Shown here: piece by piece, positions 58,082 through 64,000 of the stretch
Position numbering within the stretch: position 1 is the first letter of the stretch
Layout: each line of letters opens with the position of its first letter
Assembly (NCBI RefSeq): GCF_014656055.1
Contig: NZ_BNBR01000005.1
Span: 1 to 64,000 of the forward strand
Direction: 5' to 3'
From: Streptomyces griseosporeus
GTDB lineage: Bacteria > Actinomycetota > Actinomycetes > Streptomycetales > Streptomycetaceae
DNA: 64,000 nucleotides
Position numbers and translations under genes: made by a program
The notes under the pieces: model-generated
What the model was told of the DNA's origin: nothing
The model's database searches: none
Seen by the model: the letters and a program-made list of their open reading frames with translations, nothing else

Positions 58082-59341
58082 TCAGCCGCCGGTGGTGCCG
58101 TCGCGGTCCGGCCGGAAATCCGCGGCGGGAGGGAAGGTCACCTGGGTGCAGCCGCGGCGTTCGACCACGTCGTCGACGTAGGCGCGGAAGACCTTCGCCA
58201 TCTCCGGTGCCATCAGCCGGTCGTAGCTGTAGGCGATGGTCATGGAGTGGATCTGGGGCTGCCCGCGGCAGACGGACGAGGCGAACCAGACGGGTTCCTC
58301 CCTGCTGCGGCCCGCCTTGCCCGGTTCGGCGGGCTCGGGGGCTTCGTCGAAGTCGGTGGACGTCAGCTGCACGTGCTTCGCGTCCTCGCCGGAGTAGGTG
58401 TGCAGGGAGACGAACCACTGGCCCGGGCGCCTCGGTTCCACGGGCAGGTCGTGGTCATCGGCGCTGGACAGGTACAGCCCCGAGGCCCGGCCCTCGCTGA
58501 GCACCAGGGCGCACCTCTCGTCCCACAGCCGGGCGTCGGTGCGGCTCTCCAGGACCAGGTCCGGGTAACGGCTCTGCCGGGCGTAGCCGGCCTTCCCGTA
58601 CCAGGCACAGGTGCCCTGGGCGCGGGCGGCCGGGACGGGCCCTTCGGTCAGGGCCGGGACGTGTTCGGGCGCCGGGGGCAGACGGTCGGCGCACCCCAGC
58701 CGTCCGGCGAGGTTGTTGGCGGTGCGTACGGCCGTGTCGGCGAGGACGTCCCGGTCGTGGGCGCTGAGCTGGCCCTTGTCGGTGAAGGGCGGGCCGGGGT
58801 CGTACAGCTCGGCGCGCGCCCACAGGGCCTTGACGGGCCGGCCGCTCGCCCTGCCCTCGGGACAGGGCAGCTGGACCACGACGCCGGAGTCCGTGACCAG
58901 GCCCGCGATCCCCGAGCCGAGCGGCTGGGCGGGGTAGGTCCGGTGGCCGAAGGGGTCGACGAGTTCCTGCCACGGGTCGTCGGCGACCGTCGCGGACTCC
59001 GGCGGCAGCACCCCGACCGCGCCGGTGAAGAACCAGCGCTCACCGCTGTCGGTGCCGTACTTCTCCCCGGCCTCGCTGCTGAAGATCTCGCAGTCCTGGC
59101 CGGCTGCCAGGTCGTTCAGCTGGATGGTGCCCTCGTCGGCCTGCCGGTGCTCGATGGTGCCGCCCGCCGGGGACAGCGCGAGCACGCGTCCGGCCGGCAC
59201 GAGGCCCGCGCAGGCCTCGTCTATCTGCCGTCTGGCGTCCCAGACCTGCCAGATCACCCGGCCGCTCCAGACGGTGCCGACCACGGCCGCGAGACACAGC
59301 AGGACGTTCACCGATGTGCGTACGCCGTCCGGGATCCGCAC
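58082..59341 (-). CDS. Membrane-anchored hypothetical protein
   Basis: A 419-residue protein with one N-terminal hydrophobic helix (TSVNVLLCLAAVVGTVWSG, about 9-27) and a large extracytoplasmic body. The body has about eight Cys residues (EACAGL, DCEIF, PCPEG, GCADR, TCAWYG, RCALV, VCRGQP, GCTQV), which suggests disulfides, and many Trp/Tyr/Gly residues typical of beta structure. I recognise no family beyond Streptomyces hypotheticals near purL. The ATG at 59341 is preceded by GGGGGAGC. The purSQL terminator lies between it and purL, so it is a separate unit. Confidence 0.75.
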   Translation of the reverse strand: MRIPDGVRTSVNVLLCLAAVVGTVWSGRVIWQVWDARRQIDEACAGLVPAGRVLALSPAGGTIEHRQADEGTIQLNDLAAGQDCEIFSSEAGEKYGTDSGERWFFTGAVGVLPPESATVADDPWQELVDPFGHRTYPAQPLGSGIAGLVTDSGVVVQLPCPEGRASGRPVKALWARAELYDPGPPFTDKGQLSAHDRDVLADTAVRTANNLAGRLGCADRLPPAPEHVPALTEGPVPAARAQGTCAWYGKAGYARQSRYPDLVLESRTDARLWDERCALVLSEGRASGLYLSSADDHDLPVEPRRPGQWFVSLHTYSGEDAKHVQLTSTDFDEAPEPAEPGKAGRSREEPVWFASSVCRGQPQIHSMTIAYSYDRLMAPEMAKVFRAYVDDVVERRGCTQVTFPPAADFRPDRDGTTGG

Positions 59342-59430
59342 CGCTCCCCCTCGACTCCCGCCGCCGTGGCGGCTCGTGCCGCCGTCCGCCGCTGACCGTC
59401 GTCGAAGGTATCAACCGGCCCGGTCGCGCA

Positions 59431-59466
59431 CGAAGGCCCCGCCCGTCGGAACGGGCGGGGCCTTCG
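59431..59466 (-). terminator. Terminator of the purSQL operon
   Basis: CGAAGGCCCCGCCCGT and ACGGGCGGGGCCTTCG form a perfect 16-bp stem with loop CGGA, 18 bp past the purL stop. Confidence 0.92.
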
Positions 59467-59483
59467 GTGTCGTACGAGCGGCG

Positions 59484-61742
59484 TTACTTCAGCAGCGCCG
59501 GGATCGTCTCCTCGTGGGCCGTGCGCAGCTCCTCCAGGGACAGCTCGAACTCGCCCTGCAGCTCGACGCTGTCGCCGTCCACGACGCCGACGCGGGTGGC
59601 GGGCAGGCCGCGCGCACCGCACATGTCGTTGAAGCGGACCTCCTCCGAGCGCGGCACCGCGACGATCGCGCGGCCCGCCGACTCGGAGAACAGGAAGGTG
59701 AACGCGTCCAGACCGTCCGGGACGATCAGGCGGGCGCCCTTGTTCCCGAGCAGCGCCGACTCGACCACGGCCTGGATCAGACCGCCGTCGGACAGGTCGT
59801 GCGCGGAGTCGATCATGCCGTCGCGGGAGGCGGCGATCAGGATCTCGGCGAGCAGCCGCTCGCGCTCCAGGTCGACCTGCGGCGGAAGGCCGCCGAGGTG
59901 GTCGTGGATCACCTGGGACCAGGCCGAGCCGCCGAACTCCTCACGCGTGTCGCCGAGCAGGTAGAGGAGCTGGCCCTCTTCCTGGAAGGCGACCGGCGTG
60001 CGGCGGGCCACGTCGTCGATGACGCCGAGGACCGCGACGACCGGGGTCGGGTGGATGGCGGCCTCGCCGGTCTGGTTGTACAGCGAGACGTTGCCGCCGG
60101 TCACCGGGGTCCCCAGCTGCTGGCAGCCGTCGGCGAGGCCGCGCACGGCCTCCGCGAACTGCCACATGACCGCCGGGTCCTCCGGCGAGCCGAAGTTCAG
60201 GCAGTCGGAGACGGCGAGGGGCTTGGCGCCGGTGGTGGCGACGTTGCGGTACGCCTCCGCCAGGGCCAGCTGCGCGCCCGTGTACGGGTCGAGCTTGGCG
60301 TACCGGCCGTTGCCGTCCGTGGCGATCGCCACGCCGAGGCCGGTCTCCTCGTCGATGCGGATCATGCCGGAGTCCTCGGGCTGGGCGAGGACGGTGTTGC
60401 CCTGCACGAAGTGGTCGTACTGGGACGTGATCCACTTCTTGGACGCCTGGTTCGGGGAGGCGACCAGCTTCAGGACCTGGTCCTTCAGCTCCTCGCTCGT
60501 CGCCGGGCGGGGCAGCTTGTTCGCGTCGTCGGCCTGCAGTTCGTCCTGCCAGGACGGGCGGGCGTACGGGCGCTCGTAGGTCGGGCCCTCGTGGGCGACC
60601 GTGCGCGGGTCGACGTCGACGATCTTCTCGCCGTGCCAGAAGATCTCCAGGCGGTCGCCGTCGGTCACCTCACCGATGACGGTGGCGATGACGTCCCACT
60701 TCTCGCAGATCTCCAGGAAGCGGTCGACCTTCTCCGGCTCGACGACGGCGCACATGCGCTCCTGCGACTCGCTCATGAGGATCTCCTCCGGCGAGAGCGT
60801 GGAGTCGCGCAGCGGTACGTCGTCGAGGATGACGCGCATGCCGCCGGAGCCGTTGGACGCCAGCTCGCTGGTGGCGCAGGAGATGCCGGCCGCGCCCAGG
60901 TCCTGGATGCCGACGACCAGCTTCTCCTTGAAGGCCTCCAGGGTGCACTCGATGAGGAGCTTCTCCTGGAAGGGGTCGCCGACCTGGACGGCCGGACGCT
61001 TCGAGGGCTTCGCGTCGTCGAAGGTCTCGGAGGCGAGGATGGACGCGCCGCCGATGCCGTCGCCGCCGGTGCGGGCGCCGTACATGATGACCTTGTTGCC
61101 CGCGCCGGACGCCTTGGCGAGGTGGATGTCCTCGTGCCGCATCACACCGATGCAGCCGGCGTTGACCAGCGGGTTGCCCTGGTAGCAGGGGTCGAAGACG
61201 ACCTCGCCGCCGATGTTGGGCAGGCCCAGGCAGTTGCCGTAGCCGCCGATGCCGGCGACGACGCCGGGCAGGACGCGCTTGGTGTCGGGGTGGTCGGCGG
61301 CGCCCATGCGCAGCGGGTCGACGACCGCGACCGGGCGGGCGCCCATGGCGATGATGTCGCGGACGATGCCGCCGACGCCCGTGGCCGCGCCCTGGTAGGG
61401 CTCGACGTACGACGGGTGGTTGTGCGACTCGACCTTGAAGGTGACCGCGTAGCCCTGGCCGACGTCGACGACGCCGGCGTTCTCGCCGATGCCGACGAGC
61501 AGGGCGTCGCTCTCGGGGGCCTTCTCGCCGAACTGGCGGAGGTGGACCTTGGAGGACTTGTACGAGCAGTGCTCGGACCACATGACCGAGTACATGGCCA
61601 GCTCGGCGCCGGTGGGGCGGCGGCCGAGGATCTCGACCACGCGCTCGTACTCGTCCTTCTTCAGGCCGAGTTCGGCCCAGGGCAGCTCGACGTCGGGGGT
61701 CGCGGCCGCGTGCTCGACCGTGTCCAGAGGCGTCCGGCTCAT
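59484..61742 (-). CDS. purL: Phosphoribosylformylglycinamidine synthase, subunit PurL
   Basis: A 752-residue small-type PurL that works with PurQ and PurS to make formylglycinamidine ribotide (step 4 of purine synthesis). The ATP/metal-binding regions include MWSEHCSYKSSK (about 51-62), ESHNHPSYVEPYQGAATGVGG (split at about 100-120), GDGIGGAS and HDLSDGGL (about 650). Its size matches the three-subunit type, not the 1,300-residue fused enzyme. The ATG overlaps the purQ stop by 4 bp. Confidence 0.97.
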   Translation of the reverse strand: MSRTPLDTVEHAAATPDVELPWAELGLKKDEYERVVEILGRRPTGAELAMYSVMWSEHCSYKSSKVHLRQFGEKAPESDALLVGIGENAGVVDVGQGYAVTFKVESHNHPSYVEPYQGAATGVGGIVRDIIAMGARPVAVVDPLRMGAADHPDTKRVLPGVVAGIGGYGNCLGLPNIGGEVVFDPCYQGNPLVNAGCIGVMRHEDIHLAKASGAGNKVIMYGARTGGDGIGGASILASETFDDAKPSKRPAVQVGDPFQEKLLIECTLEAFKEKLVVGIQDLGAAGISCATSELASNGSGGMRVILDDVPLRDSTLSPEEILMSESQERMCAVVEPEKVDRFLEICEKWDVIATVIGEVTDGDRLEIFWHGEKIVDVDPRTVAHEGPTYERPYARPSWQDELQADDANKLPRPATSEELKDQVLKLVASPNQASKKWITSQYDHFVQGNTVLAQPEDSGMIRIDEETGLGVAIATDGNGRYAKLDPYTGAQLALAEAYRNVATTGAKPLAVSDCLNFGSPEDPAVMWQFAEAVRGLADGCQQLGTPVTGGNVSLYNQTGEAAIHPTPVVAVLGVIDDVARRTPVAFQEEGQLLYLLGDTREEFGGSAWSQVIHDHLGGLPPQVDLERERLLAEILIAASRDGMIDSAHDLSDGGLIQAVVESALLGNKGARLIVPDGLDAFTFLFSESAGRAIVAVPRSEEVRFNDMCGARGLPATRVGVVDGDSVELQGEFELSLEELRTAHEETIPALLK

Positions 61743-62419
61743 GCGTTGACCAGCTTCTTGAGGATCGAGGTGAAGAAGGGGAGACCGTCGGTGCGGCCGG
61801 TGCCGATGAGCGGCTCCACGGCGTGCTCCGGGTGCGGCATCAGGCCCACGACGTTGCCGGCCTCGTTGGTGATGCCGGCGATGTCCCGCAGGGACCCGTT
61901 GGGGTTGAAGTCCAGGTAGCGGAAGACGACCCGGCCCTCCGCCTCCAGCATGTCGAGGGTGCGCTCGTCGGCGACGTACCGCCCGTCCATGTTCTTCAGC
62001 GGGATGTGGATCTCCTGGCCCTGCTCGTAGTCCACGGTCCAGGCCGTGTCCGCGTTCTCCACCCGCAGCTTCTGGTCGCGGCAGATGAAGTGCAGGTGGT
62101 CGTTGCCGAGCATGCCGCCGGGCAGCAGGTGGGCCTCGGTGAGGATCTGGAAGCCGTTGCAGATGCCGAGGACCGGCAGGCCGGCCTTCGCCTGCTCGAT
62201 GACGGTCTCCATCACCGGCGAGAAGCGGGAGATGGCCCCGGCGCGCAGATAGTCGCCGTAGGAGAAACCGCCGGGCAGGACCACGGCGTCGACCTGGTGG
62301 AGGTTCTTGTCCTTGTGCCACAGGGCGACGGGTTCGGCGCCCGCGAGGCGGATCGCGCGCTGCGTGTCCCGGTCGTCGAGAGATCCCGGGAAAGTGACGA
62401 CGCCGATACGAGCGGTCAC
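61739..62419 (-). CDS. purQ: Phosphoribosylformylglycinamidine synthase, glutaminase subunit PurQ
   Basis: A 226-residue class I glutamine amidotransferase that supplies ammonia to PurL. The nucleophile elbow is VLGICNGFQIL (Cys about 87), and the His/Glu pair lies in MPHPEHAVEPL (about 199-209). It starts with RIGVVTFPGSLDDRDTQRA. Four-base overlaps with both purS (upstream) and purL (downstream) show translational coupling of the operon. Confidence 0.97.
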   Translation of the reverse strand: MTARIGVVTFPGSLDDRDTQRAIRLAGAEPVALWHKDKNLHQVDAVVLPGGFSYGDYLRAGAISRFSPVMETVIEQAKAGLPVLGICNGFQILTEAHLLPGGMLGNDHLHFICRDQKLRVENADTAWTVDYEQGQEIHIPLKNMDGRYVADERTLDMLEAEGRVVFRYLDFNPNGSLRDIAGITNEAGNVVGLMPHPEHAVEPLIGTGRTDGLPFFTSILKKLVNA

Positions 62420-62685
62420 TTCGCTGCCTCCGCGACTTCCTCGACCTTGACGGTGAAGTCCTCGATCACGGTGTTGGCGAGGAAGGACTCCGCAAGATCG
62501 TGAATGCGGGCGAGGGCGGCCTCGTCGACCGGACCCTCAACTTCCAGTTCGAATCGCTTTCCCTGGCGGACGTCCGAGATCCCTTCGAAACCCAGACGCG
62601 GCAGCGCACGCTGGACCGCCTGGCCCTGGGGGTCGAGGATCTCCGGCTTGAGCATGACGTCGACTACGACGCGTGCCACTGGCAC
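62416..62685 (-). CDS. purS: Phosphoribosylformylglycinamidine synthase, subunit PurS
   Basis: An 89-residue protein that bridges PurQ and PurL and helps channel ammonia. It shows the family layout: ARVVVDVMLKPEILDPQGQA at the start (about 3-22), then RLGFEGISDVRQGKRFELEV. It is the first gene of purSQL. The leader (62686-62760) on the minus strand has TAGTCT at about 62715-62720 as a possible -10, and an AT-rich patch; the -35 is unclear. Confidence 0.96.
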   Translation of the reverse strand: MPVARVVVDVMLKPEILDPQGQAVQRALPRLGFEGISDVRQGKRFELEVEGPVDEAALARIHDLAESFLANTVIEDFTVKVEEVAEAAK

Positions 62686-62947
62686 TCCCGGTGTGTGGTG
62701 CTGAGCAGGTTCCTTCAGACTACCCGCACAAAATTTCTACGCGCGTCGACTTGTAGGAAACTACGTGAGTGGCGTCACGATCAGGCATCGACGGCGGTGT
62801 TCACGGAAATTTCCGGGAAAGATCCGTGATCGGTGCCCCATACCTATTGCGCGAGGGACACGCGGGGAGATTTAGTCGAGCTTCACTTTGCATTGGCGGG
62901 CACTGTACAAATGAATTGGAACGTGCCGTACGAAGGGACCGATATTC
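62686..62947. promoter_or_regulatory. purS / lsr2-paralog divergent promoter region
   Basis: The 260-bp gap has an imperfect dyad TTTCTAC...GTAGGAAA at about 62735-62761 and AT-rich stretches on both sides. It should hold the purSQL promoter (leftward) and the lsr2-like promoter (rightward). Confidence 0.5.
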
Positions 62948-63265
62948 GTGGCGCAGAAGGTCGTGGTCACGCTCTTTGACGACATCGACGGCTCGGAAGC
63001 GGCGGAGACGATCGCCTTCGGACTCGACGGCAAGTCGTACGAGATCGACCTGAATGAAGCCAATGCCAGGAAACTCCGCACGGCGCTCGCGCCGTACGTG
63101 GAGGCCGGCCGCAAGCGGTCGAAGTCCGGCAAGGCGTACCAGCAGACGGAGGTCGCCCCCGACCCGGCGGCCGTCCGCGCCTGGGCCCAGGCCAACAAGA
63201 TGGACGTCCCGGCCCGCGGCCGCATCCCCAAGAAGGTCTACGAGGCGTTCGCCGCGGCCCGTTGA
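62948..63265 (+). CDS. lsrL: Lsr2-family nucleoid-associated protein, LsrL-type paralog
   Basis: A 105-residue protein. The N-terminal dimerisation domain (about 1-60) begins MAQKVVVTLFDDIDGSEAAET. A linker and a C-terminal DNA-binding domain follow, with VRAWAQANKMDVPARGRIPK (about 76-95), whose RGR loop enters the AT minor groove. Streptomyces carries two such proteins; from memory, the paralog beside purS is LsrL rather than Lsr2 itself. Lsr2 silences AT-rich and specialised-metabolite genes; LsrL's role is less clear. The GTG at 62948 has GAAGGGACC upstream. Confidence 0.9.
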   Translation: MAQKVVVTLFDDIDGSEAAETIAFGLDGKSYEIDLNEANARKLRTALAPYVEAGRKRSKSGKAYQQTEVAPDPAAVRAWAQANKMDVPARGRIPKKVYEAFAAAR

Positions 63266-63318
63266 GACCCCGGGAGCCTGCCCCCAGGGAGCGTCAGAGG
63301 GCCCTGGGGACAGGCGAC

Positions 63319-63349
63319 TTGCGCAACCCCCCTGCTGATCGGCTAATGT
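63319..63349 (+). promoter_or_regulatory. Candidate promoter of tRNA-Gly (TCC)
   Basis: TTGCGC (63319-63324) and TAATGT (63344-63349) lie about 50 bp upstream of the tRNA. The 19-bp spacer is longer than ideal. Confidence 0.45.
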
Positions 63350-63399
63350 CTGGAGCACGCCGCCGGGCGGGGCCGAAAAGCCCAGGCCACGGAGGTTGT

Positions 63400-63471
63400 G
63401 CGGGTGTAGTTCAGTAGTAGAACAGCCCCCTTCCAGGGGGAAGGCGCAGTGTGCGATTCCTGTCACCCGCT
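63400..63471 (+). tRNA. tRNA-Gly (TCC)
   Basis: A 72-nt cloverleaf with acceptor GCGGGTG/CACCCGC, discriminator T and anticodon loop CTTCCAG. Confidence 0.92.
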
Positions 63472-63496
63472 CCGCACCGCCGGTCCGGACCACTCA

Positions 63497-63541
63497 TGGG
63501 GGGTCCCCCCTGCTCGAGCTTGTCGAGAGCTTGGGGGAGGA
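63497..63541. repeat. Dispersed Streptomyces-type inverted repeat
   Basis: GGGGGGTCCCCCC is followed by CTCGAGCTTGTCGAGAGC and TTGGGGGAG, an imperfect stem-loop. Sequences of this type are, to my knowledge, scattered in Streptomyces intergenic regions. It sits between the two tRNA-Gly genes. Confidence 0.6.
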
Positions 63542-63591
63542 TCAGGTAGGCTGGTGCCCGCACCGATCGGTGGGAGCCGGTCGGCGGCAAT

Positions 63592-63664
63592 GCGGACGTA
63601 GCTCAGTTGGTAGAGCGCAACCTTGCCAAGGTTGAGGTCGCGAGTTCGAGCCTCGTCGTCCGCT
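63592..63664 (+). tRNA. tRNA-Gly (GCC)
   Basis: A 73-nt cloverleaf with acceptor GCGGACG/CGTCCGC, discriminator T and anticodon loop TTGCCAA. Confidence 0.95.
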
Positions 63665-63672
63665 CGGGAATG

Positions 63673-63700
63673 AGACCCCGGTCCTCAGGGACCGGGGTCT
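63673..63700 (+). terminator. Terminator of tRNA-Gly (GCC)
   Basis: AGACCCCGGTCC and GGACCGGGGTCT form a perfect 12-bp stem with loop TCAG, followed by TTTTC. Confidence 0.92.
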
Positions 63701-63748
63701 TTTCGTTGTGCCGTGCCCTGTCCGGCCCGGCTTTGCGCTGCGGCTTTC

Positions 63749-63775
63749 TGACATTTGTCATGAGCGGCGATGACA
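63749..63775. promoter_or_regulatory. Operator of the ABC transporter gene
   Basis: TGACATTTGTCA (63749-63760) is a perfect dyad, and a third half-site TGACA follows at 63771-63775. This arrangement is what I recall for LuxR-type response regulators of the DesR kind that control ABC exporters in Streptomyces. The regulator gene would lie beyond the window. Confidence 0.55.
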
Positions 63776-63818
63776 GCGCGCACTGCCGCCGCCCGTCGGG
63801 CGCCGGGACGCTGGAACC

Positions 63819-64000
63819 ATGAACGCGAACGAACACGATCACGTGATCGAGGTCACCGACCTGCGGCGTGTGTACGGGGGCGGGTTCGAGGCGGTGCGCG
63901 GCATCACGTTCCACGTGAAACGCGGCGAGGTCTTCGCGCTGCTCGGGACGAACGGCGCCGGCAAGACCTCCACCGTGGAACTGCTGGAGGGGCTGGCCCG
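63819..64000 (+). CDS. ABC transporter ATP-binding protein, 5' part only
   Basis: The first 60 residues of an ABC ATPase, cut off by the window edge. VIEVTDLRRVYGGGFEAV is the A-loop region, and LLGTNGAGKTSTVELLEG is the Walker A segment (about 42-59). The Asn-Gly-Ala-Gly-Lys form is typical of drug-export ATPases (DrrA/CcmA-like). The ATG at 63819 follows CTGGAA. The upstream TGACATTTGTCA operator suggests control by a two-component response regulator. Confidence 0.9.
   Translation, partial: MNANEHDHVIEVTDLRRVYGGGFEAVRGITFHVKRGEVFALLGTNGAGKTSTVELLEGLA

Noticed and set aside
61743..62321. An N-terminal extension of PurL to 62321
   Set aside because: It would overlap purQ almost completely; the ATG at 61742 with a 4-bp overlap gives the normal PurL length.

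Overview
The window is chromosomal DNA from a Streptomyces. It is very GC-rich, with G or C at almost every third codon position and frequent GTG starts. It carries genus markers: bldC, the TetR regulator atrA, an Lsr2-type nucleoid protein, valine dehydrogenase, a DUF3073 gene and two SpoIIE-type phosphatases. From what I recall of the family, the gene order atrA-ndh at one end and hrpA-bldC-vdh-DUF3073-purM-purF...purL-purQ-purS-lsr2 at the other matches the core region of S. coelicolor. Most of the window is therefore core genome, with an accessory segment near 26-33 kb and one transposon relic near 44 kb.

Layout. 1-700: the 5' tip of a 16S rRNA gene on the minus strand and its multi-promoter region. 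0.7-7.6 kb: a MarR/MFS divergent pair, a PAS-SpoIIE-ATPase phosphatase, a type II NADH dehydrogenase and divergent atrA. 7.9-18 kb: a one-polypeptide membrane sigma factor with a zinc finger and an extracellular NPCBM-like domain, an AfsR-type regulator convergent with it, a block of structured intergenic repeats shared with 2.65-3.06 kb, an asparagine-synthase-like (lasso-cyclase-like) protein and an NsdA-like TPR regulator. 18-26 kb: lhgO, trmB, a PrsW protease, an aldo/keto reductase, an M23 peptidase behind a c-di-AMP riboswitch and a second SpoIIE phosphatase.

25.7-33.2 kb: initiator tRNA, with ribA (GTP cyclohydrolase II) reading into it; a MarR regulator; a RibD-like enzyme with reversed domain order; then a four-gene unit of a small secreted protein, a membrane-anchored helical protein, an ABC ATPase and an FtsX-like permease; then tRNA-Lys. 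33-43 kb: an amino-acid permease, a large secreted FG-GAP protein, a DEAD-box helicase with a long RG/RD-rich tail, a lipoprotein, a small metallopeptidase and a metallophosphoesterase. 43.4-45 kb: tRNA-Glu/Asp/Phe followed by a lone TnpB. 45-56.7 kb: HrpA helicase, a second tRNA-Asp, DUF6274, bldC, vdh, DUF3073, purM and purF. 56.7-64 kb: three unlinked-function genes, the purSQL operon, an Lsr2 paralog, two tRNA-Gly genes and the start of an ABC transporter gene.

How the genes work together. purF, purM and purSQL supply four steps of de novo purine synthesis. The MarR/ribA/ribD-like group shares one operator motif (TTCAAAnTTGAA) at both promoters and looks like a small regulon making a riboflavin-type pyrimidine intermediate. 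The four-gene exporter unit is the best candidate for an uncharacterised system. The membrane sigma factor looks like a complete one-component envelope sensor. All assignments come from reading the sequence; no database search was run.
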